From the NCBI GenBank assembly GCA_905213905.1, contig CAJMKD010000003.1, positions 1 to 64,000 of the forward strand: a DNA stretch of 64,000 bases, read 5' to 3'. A model generated the notes under the pieces. That model made no database searches and was not told where the DNA came from. It saw only the letters and a list, made by a program, of their open reading frames with translations. This stretch comes from an uncultured Sutterella sp. (GTDB lineage: Bacteria > Pseudomonadota > Gammaproteobacteria > Burkholderiales > Burkholderiaceae_F). Below, piece after piece: positions 33,345 to 41,010 of this stretch (positions are counted from its first letter, which is position 1; every line of letters begins with the position of its first letter). The position numbers and the translations under genes are program-made.

Positions 33345-34067
33345 TTAATTTTGTTCTGGGTGCAGCGGCGTATCGGAAAGCACAACAAGCTGGTACCCGA
33401 CGCCGCGAATGCTGTCGATAGCCAGCGCTTTGCCGACCGCGCGTGCAAGCTTGTGGCGAATGGACGAAACGTGAACATCGATAGCTCGGTCGAAGGGACC
33501 CATCGGTCGCCCGAGAACTTTCGGGTAAATGTCTTCCTTGGGTACGGGCGATCCGATGTTTCTGGCGAGCATCTCGAAAAGAGAAAACTCCGTGCTCGTT
33601 AATTCAATGGGCTGATCGCCGCAGGTAACGCGTCGCTTGCTTGGATTTATCGTTACCGGTCCGACATGGATAGGTGCAATCATCGATTCGGCATGAGCGG
33701 AACGACGAAGGATTGCAGTGATGCGAGCGACGAGTTCGCGCGGCGGGCAAGGCTTGGGCACGTAATCATCGGCACCAAGTTCCAGACCGAGAATCCGATC
33801 GACAGGATCGCCGCGGGCGGTCAGCATCAAGACGGGAATCTGGCTTGAAGAACGGATTTCGCGAAGCACGTCAACACCGCTCATGCCAGGCATCATGACA
33901 TCGAGTACCACGAGGTCAAACGAGCCGTGCTTAAGTGCTGCTAGGCCATCGGGGCCGTTGTAGGCCGGCGTAGTCTGAAGGCCTTCAAGCGTGAAATAGT
34001 CGACAAGGAGCGTGACGAGTTCGACGTCATCATCAATGATCAGAATGCGGCGAGGCGGCTTAACCAT
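33345..34067 (-). CDS. OmpR/CpxR-family response regulator
   Basis: 240 residues: a receiver domain with acidic pocket Asp12-14, phospho-Asp56 in LVVLDVMMPG and Lys105 in ADDYVPKP, then a winged-helix DNA-binding domain (about 135-230; TSTEFSLFEMLARN and IDVHVSSIRHKL). The usual KPF after the lysine reads KPC. It is first in the minus-strand two-component operon, and its start lies 207 bases from the divergent outer-membrane channel gene. A CTTAAC motif occurs twice in that gap (about 34112 and 34162), a possible binding repeat. Confidence 0.93.
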   Translation of the reverse strand: MVKPPRRILIIDDDVELVTLLVDYFTLEGLQTTPAYNGPDGLAALKHGSFDLVVLDVMMPGMSGVDVLREIRSSSQIPVLMLTARGDPVDRILGLELGADDYVPKPCPPRELVARITAILRRSAHAESMIAPIHVGPVTINPSKRRVTCGDQPIELTSTEFSLFEMLARNIGSPVPKEDIYPKVLGRPMGPFDRAIDVHVSSIRHKLARAVGKALAIDSIRGVGYQLVVLSDTPLHPEQN

Positions 34068-34274
34068 TTTTCGGGTTGGACGGGCTGATGCAGAACAAAT
34101 GCTCAGGTCATCTTAACAAAACTCGGCTCTGCAAAATTTTTTTACGAGCTTCGGCGATAACTTAACGCGTCTATAAGCAACTTCACGTTCTGTCAACGCA
34201 GAATTGAAATGAGGCTATGGGTTGCGCTAATACGCGGCTCTGTCTCGGAAGGAAAGATTTTCAAGAGGGAAGCG

Positions 34275-35732
34275 ATGCGCTACATCAGTACACAGCGGAT
34301 AACCAGGCTCTGCGCAATGGCTGCCGCGACCGTTCTGGCGGCCGGATGCGCCGTCAATCAGCCGAACGTAGCCGGCATGGCTGCCTCGGTGACGCCTGAA
34401 GGCTGGTCCAATGCACCGTTGCCGTTCGGCGCCCCCGTCGTTTTCAAGGATTTCTGGCAACGCTGGAATGATCCGGGGCTTGTTGCTGTAGTGGAGCGCG
34501 CCATAGCCGCCAATCCTGATGTGCTGACGGCGGCGGCAAATCTCCGAGCGGCTCGCGCGAGCCTGCTTTCGGCCAATGCATCACTTTGGCCGACGGCAAG
34601 CTTGGGGGGTAATGCAAGCCGAAATCGATCAGGGCATCAAACCGTGACTGACTACAGCGCCGAGCTGTCGGGCGCATGGACGCTGAATCTTGCGGGCTCT
34701 GAATACTGGTATGCGAATGCTGCTTCGCTTGAACTTGCGGCAGCACAGCTGACGCTGGAGGATGCCAAGGAGGCTGTCGCAGCGGAAGCTGCACAAGCTT
34801 ATGTGAATTTGCGCGCTGCGCAGATCCAGCTTCTTCTGGTTAAGGAAACACTGGAAAACTATCGAGAAACGGCTGATACAGCGAAATGGCAGTTCGAGGC
34901 GGGTACGGGCGCTGCATCCGAGGCTGAAGATGCGCTTGTTCAGTTGGCTTCAGCCAGGGCGCGCATTCCGCAGATCGAACAAAGCATCACGCAGTATCGA
35001 AATGCGCTAGCGCGTCTTACATCGTTGCCTGCGGATAAGTTGCCGATAGAGGCGTCTGGCCGTGTGCCCGTGCCGCCATCCGGATGCGCTGTTTCTGTCC
35101 CTGCTTCGCTTCTTGAACGCCGCCCGGACGTCAGAAGCGCTCAGCATACGCTCGAAGCATCTGTTGAACGGCTGCGCAGTGCGAAGTCTGATTTCTGGCC
35201 GAGCCTCTCGATTACGGGCAACATCGGCACGACAGCCGCCACCATCGGCGCGCTTGGCGCATCTGGATCCGGCATCATCGGCCTTATCGGTGCGCTCTCC
35301 GTACCGGTTCTTAATTGGGGGAACCTCATCGCGCAAGAGGAGACGGCCGCAGCTGAACTCGATAGGAACCGAGCAAATTTCGTTTCGGTGCTTCTGAAGG
35401 CGCTGGAGGAGACCGATAACGCCATTACAGGCATTTCGAGTGCAGAAAGACGTGATGCAGACTTGAAGCTTGCCGTCGAACACGCGCGATTGGCTGAAGA
35501 ACTCTCTCGTAAAGAGTACGAATCGGGGATCGGGGACTACGCGATGCTTCTTTCTACGCAGCGATCGCTGATTTCCATGCAGGAAACGGAACTAGCCAAT
35601 CGAGCAGATCTTGCGAACAACTACATCATGCTATATCGCGCGCTTGGCGGCGGTTGGGCTGTTGAGCATGCAACTGCCGGCGATTCGGCGAAAGCCGACA
35701 TTGATAATCCCAACGGCAATTTGAAGGAATAA
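34275..35732 (+). CDS. Outer-membrane efflux channel lipoprotein (NodT/OprM type)
   Basis: 485-residue RND/MacB-type outer-membrane factor. The ATG at 34275 has GAGGG in front and begins a lipoprotein signal peptide with Cys25 in VLAAGC. Two OEP repeats (about 75-260 and 285-465) follow; LLERRPDVRSAQHTLEAS in the second is diagnostic, as is the GSGIIGLIGALSVPVLNWG segment. It is the first gene of a tripartite efflux operon with MacA and MacB homologues, 4 bases before macA. Confidence 0.93.
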   Translation: MRYISTQRITRLCAMAAATVLAAGCAVNQPNVAGMAASVTPEGWSNAPLPFGAPVVFKDFWQRWNDPGLVAVVERAIAANPDVLTAAANLRAARASLLSANASLWPTASLGGNASRNRSGHQTVTDYSAELSGAWTLNLAGSEYWYANAASLELAAAQLTLEDAKEAVAAEAAQAYVNLRAAQIQLLLVKETLENYRETADTAKWQFEAGTGAASEAEDALVQLASARARIPQIEQSITQYRNALARLTSLPADKLPIEASGRVPVPPSGCAVSVPASLLERRPDVRSAQHTLEASVERLRSAKSDFWPSLSITGNIGTTAATIGALGASGSGIIGLIGALSVPVLNWGNLIAQEETAAAELDRNRANFVSVLLKALEETDNAITGISSAERRDADLKLAVEHARLAEELSRKEYESGIGDYAMLLSTQRSLISMQETELANRADLANNYIMLYRALGGGWAVEHATAGDSAKADIDNPNGNLKE

Positions 35733-35736
35733 GAAG

Positions 35737-37038
35737 ATGACGACGCAAAAAAAAGCCGACACAGAAAAAAAAGCCCGCGGGAGCGAGAAAAACTTGCAGG
35801 CGGCGCTTTTGGATGAACCCAAACGCCCTTGGTACGTACGAGCAGGCCTTTGGCTTCTCGTGCTCGCCGCTGCCGGCGCAGGTGCTGGCTACTGGGTGTA
35901 CGGGCGCGATTCCAGCGAGAAGGTTGCTTATGTTACAGAGAACGTTGTGCGTGGCGATCTAAATGTGTCGGTGACGGCCGATGGAACGCTTAATCCGATG
36001 CGAACGGTCTCGCTTGGTTCCGAACTTTCGGGAATCGTGCGGCAGGTGAACGTTGACGTCAATGATGAGATCAAAACCGGTCAGGTGTTGATTGAACTCG
36101 ATACCCGTAATCTTGAGGCACAGGTGCTTTCCGCGAGAGCTTCTGTGGCTAGTGCCGAGGCGAAGCTCGCTGAAAGCGAAGCCACGCTTAATGAAGCCAG
36201 GATCCGCTTCAAGCGTCTTACGGAGCTCAACAAGCTTTCGGGCGGCAAAATGCCCTCGCGAGCGGAACTCGACGAACAGGAAGCGACTGTGAAGACCGCA
36301 GAAGCGACAGTTGCTTCTGCTAAGGCAGCAATTGACGATGCGCAGGCTTCTCTCAAGACTGCTGAGACCGATCTAAGCAAGGCTGACATCAAGTCGCCGA
36401 TTGACGGGGTTGTGTTGGCGCGCTCTGTCGAGCCTGGTTATGCCGTGGCTGCGAGCCTGCAGGCCGTGGAGCTTCTGTCGCTGGCAACCGATTTGCGAGA
36501 GCTCGAGCTTCGGGTTGATGTCGACGAGGCCGATATCGGCGTCGTTCAGCCTGGTCAGCCGGCTTATTTCACTGTTAGCGCTTATCCGGATCGGCGCTTT
36601 CCTGCAACACTCAAGAAGGTTGCCTATGGATCGACCGAAACGGAGAACGTTGTTACATATACGGCATATCTCGATGTTGCCAATACAAAACTTTTGCTTC
36701 GTCCAGGCATGACGGCGTCGGCCACCATATCTACTGCTCGAAAGGACGATGTACTGCTTGTCCCCAATTCAGCGCTGCGCTTTAAGCCGCGCGTTCAGCC
36801 GGAGGCCGAGAGTTCGTTCCGCATGGGTCCGCCGCGCTCAAACGCGCAGAAGGTTGCTAAGGATGAGGGCGGCCATGTTCAGCGTCAACGCACGATTTAT
36901 GTGCTTAGAAACGGCAAGCCCGAGCCCGTTTCCGTGACAACTGGCTTGACGGATGGGTCGCGCACCGAAATCGTTTCCGGACAAATCGCTGAAGGCGAAG
37001 CTGTGGTGGTAGATCAGCAGAGCAAGCCGAGAGTATGA
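35737..37038 (+). CDS. macA: MacA-like periplasmic adaptor (membrane-fusion protein)
   Basis: 433 residues: a charged N-terminus rich in Lys, one membrane anchor (about 36-55), a lipoyl half-motif around GTLNPMRTVSLGSELSGIV, a long coiled-coil hairpin (about 125-215; repeats of A-x-x-x-A and E), the second lipoyl half KADIKSPIDGVVLARSVEPG and beta-barrel and proximal domains. It connects the inner-membrane ABC transporter to the outer-membrane channel. MacA of E. coli works with macrolides and other substrates; the substrate here is unknown. Confidence 0.92.
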   Translation: MTTQKKADTEKKARGSEKNLQAALLDEPKRPWYVRAGLWLLVLAAAGAGAGYWVYGRDSSEKVAYVTENVVRGDLNVSVTADGTLNPMRTVSLGSELSGIVRQVNVDVNDEIKTGQVLIELDTRNLEAQVLSARASVASAEAKLAESEATLNEARIRFKRLTELNKLSGGKMPSRAELDEQEATVKTAEATVASAKAAIDDAQASLKTAETDLSKADIKSPIDGVVLARSVEPGYAVAASLQAVELLSLATDLRELELRVDVDEADIGVVQPGQPAYFTVSAYPDRRFPATLKKVAYGSTETENVVTYTAYLDVANTKLLLRPGMTASATISTARKDDVLLVPNSALRFKPRVQPEAESSFRMGPPRSNAQKVAKDEGGHVQRQRTIYVLRNGKPEPVSVTTGLTDGSRTEIVSGQIAEGEAVVVDQQSKPRV

Positions 37039-37084
37039 GCCAATTGATTTGCAACTGGCTAAGCCATTCCTGAAGGAGACTCTT

Positions 37085-37822
37085 ATGAATGAGAGCACGC
37101 CGCTTATCGAATTCCGCGGCATCGGTAAACGATATGGAACGGGCGAAGCACAATTCGTGGCGCTTCACAATATCGATCTCACGATCGAAACGGGTGAATT
37201 CGTTGCGATTATGGGGCCGTCGGGGTCCGGCAAGTCGACGGCGATGAACATCATCGGCGCGCTCGATCGACCTTCTTGGGGGGAATATCTTTTCAGCGGT
37301 GTTCATGTTGAGAACCTCACGAACGATCAGCGCGCAATCCTTCGGCGCAAATATCTCGGCTTTGTATTTCAAGGGTTCAATTTGTTGCCGAGAACGACAG
37401 CCCTTGAAAACGTTGAACTCCCGCTTGTCTATCGCGGCCTGTCGACCAAAGAGCGTCATGCGCTTGCTCGTGAAGCTCTCGATCGCGTGGGTCTTCTGGA
37501 GTGGGAGTCGCATACGCCTGCGGAGCTCTCGGGAGGACAGCAGCAGCGAGTTGCTATTGCTCGAGCCATTGTTATTAAGCCGAAATTGCTTTTGGCCGAC
37601 GAGCCGACAGGCAGCCTAGACAGTGCGCGAAGCGTTGAAATCATGGAGCTGCTCACCGATCTCAATCGTTCAGACGGCATCACAGTGGCGCTCGTCACGC
37701 ATGAGCCCGACATGGCTGCCTATGCACGACGCCACATCGTATTCAAGGATGGGCGGCTCATTCGTGATGACCGAGGCCTGCCTGGTAAATCTAAGCCAGC
37801 GGCGTCAGGAGGGAAAGAATGA
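37085..37822 (+). CDS. MacB-type ABC transporter ATP-binding protein
   Basis: 245 residues: Walker A GPSGSGKS (44-51), Q-loop VFQGFNLLPRTTALENVELP, signature LSGGQQQ, Walker B LLLADEPTGSLD and the H-loop VTHEPDMAAYA, all of the LolD/MacB family. The ATG at 37085 has GGAG 5-8 bases upstream. In E. coli the ATPase and permease are one MacB chain; here they are separate genes that overlap by 4 bases (ATGA), a common variant. Confidence 0.93.
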   Translation: MNESTPLIEFRGIGKRYGTGEAQFVALHNIDLTIETGEFVAIMGPSGSGKSTAMNIIGALDRPSWGEYLFSGVHVENLTNDQRAILRRKYLGFVFQGFNLLPRTTALENVELPLVYRGLSTKERHALAREALDRVGLLEWESHTPAELSGGQQQRVAIARAIVIKPKLLLADEPTGSLDSARSVEIMELLTDLNRSDGITVALVTHEPDMAAYARRHIVFKDGRLIRDDRGLPGKSKPAASGGKE

Positions 37823-39027
37823 TCTGGAATGCATTTCTCCTAGCGATCAGGCAGATTTGGCGCAATCCTATGCGCAGCCTCCTTACGGTGCTCGGCGTCG
37901 TGATCGGTGTTGCTGCCGTCATTACCATGGTGACGCTCGGTAACGGCGCGACAAGCGCAATTCGTTCCGAAATCGAGTCCTTTGGCATGAATCAGATCAT
38001 GCTGCGGCCAGGCATGCGTCTTGGGCCTGGGCAGCGTGTCGGCGCCCCTGACTTCAAGGTTGAAGATGGGGAGGCGATTCGCACGCAGATTGCGGGTGTT
38101 GACGCAGTGGCGCCGCAAACATCGAAGTCGCTCACGATTGTTGCCAACGGGAAAAATTGGCAGACATCCGTAATTGGCACGAGCAACGACTATTTCACGA
38201 TTGACAATCGAGAGCTCGAAGACGGCCGTTTTTTTGAAGAAGGTGAAGAACAGTCTGGTGCAGCTGTTTGCGTTATCGGCGGCACGATTGCCAACGAGCT
38301 CTTCGGCACGACGAAAAACATTGTCGGTCAGCAGATACGAACCGGTGGATTTTCTTGTCGGATCATCGGGTTGCTGAAAACAAAGGGGTCTGCTGCCATG
38401 GGTGGCGATCAGGACGACCTTGTCGTGATGCCCCTCAAAACCGTGCAGCGGCGTATCCTCGGTGAAAGCCGAGTTGCGGCACTTCTAGTCAGCATGAATC
38501 CGAACTCAGATCGTGAACGCTTGAAATCGGCAATTACGGATTTGATGCGAGAAAGAAGGTCGCTTTCTGCTGGTGAAGACGACAATTTCACTGTGATGGA
38601 TACGGCTGAAATAGCGGAAAAGGTTGCATCAACCACGCGCATTATGACTACCCTTCTCGGGGCGGTCGCCGGTGTGAGTCTTCTCGTGGGAGGCATCGGC
38701 ATTATGAACATCATGCTTGTTTCCGTAACGGAGCGTACGCGCGAGATCGGTATTCGCCTAGCCATCGGCGCACTCGGTCGTGAAGTGCTGATGCAGTTTT
38801 TGATTGAAGCGCTGATGCTCGGCTGTTTAGGCGGAGTGCTCGGCGTCGTAATAGCGCTCGGTGCTTCCAAAGTGCTCTGCGTCATGATGGATGTACCGTT
38901 CATCTTTAATCCGGCGATCAATATTCTTGCCTTCAGTGTTTCGGCTGTCACCGGTGTGGTTTTTGGGTTCTTCCCTGCACGACGAGCAGCGCGCTTGGAT
39001 CCGATTGAGGCGGTACGCCACGAATAG
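37819..39027 (+). CDS. macB: MacB-type ABC transporter permease (FtsX fold)
   Basis: 402 residues with an N-terminal membrane helix (about 18-40), a large periplasmic MacB_PCD domain (about 45-270) and three C-terminal helices ending in FFPARRAARLDPIEAVRHE, the classical FtsX terminus. GGIGIMNIMLVSVTERTREIGIRLAIGA links helices two and three. It probably forms a mechanotransmission-type exporter with the ATPase, MacA-like adaptor and outer-membrane channel of the same operon. The T-run terminator at 39036-39073 ends it. Confidence 0.93.
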   Translation: MIWNAFLLAIRQIWRNPMRSLLTVLGVVIGVAAVITMVTLGNGATSAIRSEIESFGMNQIMLRPGMRLGPGQRVGAPDFKVEDGEAIRTQIAGVDAVAPQTSKSLTIVANGKNWQTSVIGTSNDYFTIDNRELEDGRFFEEGEEQSGAAVCVIGGTIANELFGTTKNIVGQQIRTGGFSCRIIGLLKTKGSAAMGGDQDDLVVMPLKTVQRRILGESRVAALLVSMNPNSDRERLKSAITDLMRERRSLSAGEDDNFTVMDTAEIAEKVASTTRIMTTLLGAVAGVSLLVGGIGIMNIMLVSVTERTREIGIRLAIGALGREVLMQFLIEALMLGCLGGVLGVVIALGASKVLCVMMDVPFIFNPAINILAFSVSAVTGVVFGFFPARRAARLDPIEAVRHE

Positions 39028-39035
39028 GTCCAGTC

Positions 39036-39073
39036 AAAAAAAAGTCCTCCTGATCGATAGGAGGACTTTTTTT
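39036..39073. terminator. Bidirectional terminator between the mac operon and ssb
   Basis: A stem of about 14 bp (AAAAAAAGTCCTCC with GGAGGACTTTTTTT) around a 9-base loop has T-runs on both strands, so it can end the mac operon (plus) and ssb (minus). Confidence 0.92.
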
Positions 39074-39093
39074 ATGCAGGATGAGGCAAGCAA

Positions 39094-39594
39094 TCAGAAC
39101 GGAACGTCTTCTTCAAGCTGATCGATAGAAGCGGTCGTTGCTGCTGGCGAAGGCTGTGGCGCCTGAGGCGCAGGGTGAGGTGCGGGTTGAGGCGCAGGAC
39201 GCGGAGCGGGACGCGGTGCGGATTCGAAGCCGTCGCTGTATCCGCCGGAGCTCTGGGCATCGTTTCGCGAGCCGACGAACTGCATGTTGTCGCAGACAAT
39301 TTCCGTTGTGTACCGGTCGATGCCATTCTGATCGGTCCACTTGCGGGTGCGCAGGCGACCTTCGATAAAGACGGAGCGACCCTTGCGCAGGTAATCTTTA
39401 GCAAGTTCTGCAGTGCGTCCGAAAAGCACAACACGGTGCCATTCTGTTTCGGTGACCGGCTGCCCGTCGCGATTCTTATAGCTACGGTTTGTTGCCAGGT
39501 TGAGTGTTGCGACCGCAGTGCCGCTCTCTGTGTAGCGAACGTCAGGGTCCTGGCCGAGGTTGCCGAGAAGGAAGACCTTATTGATGGAAGCCAT
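39094..39594 (-). CDS. ssb: Single-stranded DNA-binding protein
   Basis: 166 residues: an OB-fold DNA-binding domain (about 1-112; MASINKVFLLGNLGQDPDVRY, WHRVVLFG, FIEGRLRTRKW), a flexible Pro/Ala-rich linker with repeated PAP units (about 125-150) and the acidic SSB-Ct tail EEDVPF (E. coli DDDIPF) that recruits partner proteins. It lies near uvrA with an MFS gene between, a frequent order in Burkholderiales. Confidence 0.97.
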   Translation of the reverse strand: MASINKVFLLGNLGQDPDVRYTESGTAVATLNLATNRSYKNRDGQPVTETEWHRVVLFGRTAELAKDYLRKGRSVFIEGRLRTRKWTDQNGIDRYTTEIVCDNMQFVGSRNDAQSSGGYSDGFESAPRPAPRPAPQPAPHPAPQAPQPSPAATTASIDQLEEDVPF

Positions 39595-39636
39595 GTTCTA
39601 AAAACTCACAAAATAATCAGTAAAACGTACGAAAAC

Positions 39637-40881
39637 TCAGACTTCAAGAGCATCGCCCGGACGGCGTATGGTGCGCTTGGGCTCCTTCAAGCCGGTCGAG
39701 GAAGCAAACGAGCAGAGCATAACAAAAGCTGCTGCAAGGAACACGGTTTCTGCATTGTAGTGCTGGGAGATCCAGCCGCCAGCGGCCCCGCCGATGAAGA
39801 GGCCGAGATTCTGAGTTGTGTTGTAGACGCCGAGCGCCAAACCTTTTTCTCTTTTAGGGGCGGCGCGCGAAATCAGGCCAGGAAGAGATGCTTCGAGCAC
39901 ATTGAAGCACATAAAGAAAAGCGCAAGAAGAAAAGCAATCTCCCAAATCGAGTGCATAAGAAAAGAAAACAGGACAAGAACTACGCCCAGCAGAAGCGTC
40001 ATGATGCGTAAAACTGCGACCGTTTTGGCTTTTTTTTCACCGATGACAATGGGTGGCGCCATGAAAAGAAAGCCGACAAGAACAGCGGGCAAATACACGT
40101 ACCAGTGATGAATTGAAGGCAAATCCATTGCGACGAGGCGAGTCGGTACAACGACGAAGATCGCGGTAAGAACGGCGTGAAGCGCGAAGATCGACGTATT
40201 GAGGCGAAGGAGCTGACCGTCGCAAAGCACGCGACGCCAGCCGCTGCGCTGCTGTGGTTCTTCTGCTTCAACAGTTGGCGCACAGTCGGGCACGACGAAC
40301 TTCACGACAAGAATTGCGATGATTGCGAGGATTCCCGTTATGAAGAAAAGGCCGTCGACGCCGAAAAAGCGTGCCAAGGGCGGTGAAATAACGAGAGAGA
40401 GCGCGAAAGTAAGCCCAATGGAGGCGCCCACCATCGCCATGGCTTTCGTGAGCACGGTCTCGCGAACGGCATCGGAAATAAAAGCCGTAACGGCAGCTGA
40501 AATAGCGCCGGCGCCTTGTATGGCGCGTCCGATCAGCGTTAACCAGATGTCGTCAGCGAAGGCAGCAAGAAAGCTGCCTGCTGCGAATATCAAAAGTCCA
40601 GCGATGATGACGGGCTTCCTGCCGTATTTGTCGGAGGCCGAACCGAAGGGAATTTGCAGGACGCCTTGCGTCAGGCCGTAGATGCCGAGAGTGACGCCAA
40701 CGAGAAATTCGTTTTCTCCGCCAGGCAGTTGGTGTGCGTAAACGGCAAAAACGGGCAAGATCACAAAGAGGCCGAGCATTCGAAGCGCAAAAATGCCGGC
40801 AAGTGCAAGACTAGATCGCTTTTCGCGGGGCGTCATGCAAAAGGCGGATTGAGGGGTGTCAGACGGTTGGAGTCTTGTCAT
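39637..40881 (-). CDS. Major facilitator superfamily transporter
   Basis: 414 residues, twelve predicted membrane helices. Motif A reads GSASDKYGRKPVIIAG (about 80-95) and the N-terminus RMLGLFVILPVFAVYA resembles the YajR/drug-H+ antiporter group. No YajR-type C-terminal domain is present. The substrate is unknown. It diverges from uvrA; the gap of 129 bases holds both promoters. A later ATG (codon 16) is possible but neither start has a clear ribosome site. Confidence 0.9.
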   Translation of the reverse strand: MTRLQPSDTPQSAFCMTPREKRSSLALAGIFALRMLGLFVILPVFAVYAHQLPGGENEFLVGVTLGIYGLTQGVLQIPFGSASDKYGRKPVIIAGLLIFAAGSFLAAFADDIWLTLIGRAIQGAGAISAAVTAFISDAVRETVLTKAMAMVGASIGLTFALSLVISPPLARFFGVDGLFFITGILAIIAILVVKFVVPDCAPTVEAEEPQQRSGWRRVLCDGQLLRLNTSIFALHAVLTAIFVVVPTRLVAMDLPSIHHWYVYLPAVLVGFLFMAPPIVIGEKKAKTVAVLRIMTLLLGVVLVLFSFLMHSIWEIAFLLALFFMCFNVLEASLPGLISRAAPKREKGLALGVYNTTQNLGLFIGGAAGGWISQHYNAETVFLAAAFVMLCSFASSTGLKEPKRTIRRPGDALEV

Positions 40882-41010
40882 AGCAATCGGACGGAAGCAC
40901 GAAGCCGGAACGGTTTGTTGACGGCTTAGGAGATTGGATGCGAAAGAGCGACCGAAAGGTTATATGCTTAAGAGTTTCTGTTTTCCTTAAGCTTTGAGAT
41001 GGGCTTGCAG

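Noticed and set aside
39125..39220. Pro/Ala repeat in ssb considered as a DNA repeat array
   Set aside because: It encodes the flexible SSB linker, normal for the family, and the DNA units are irregular.
40882..41010. LexA operator upstream of uvrA
   Set aside because: No CTG-N10-CAG site with convincing arms was seen in the gap.
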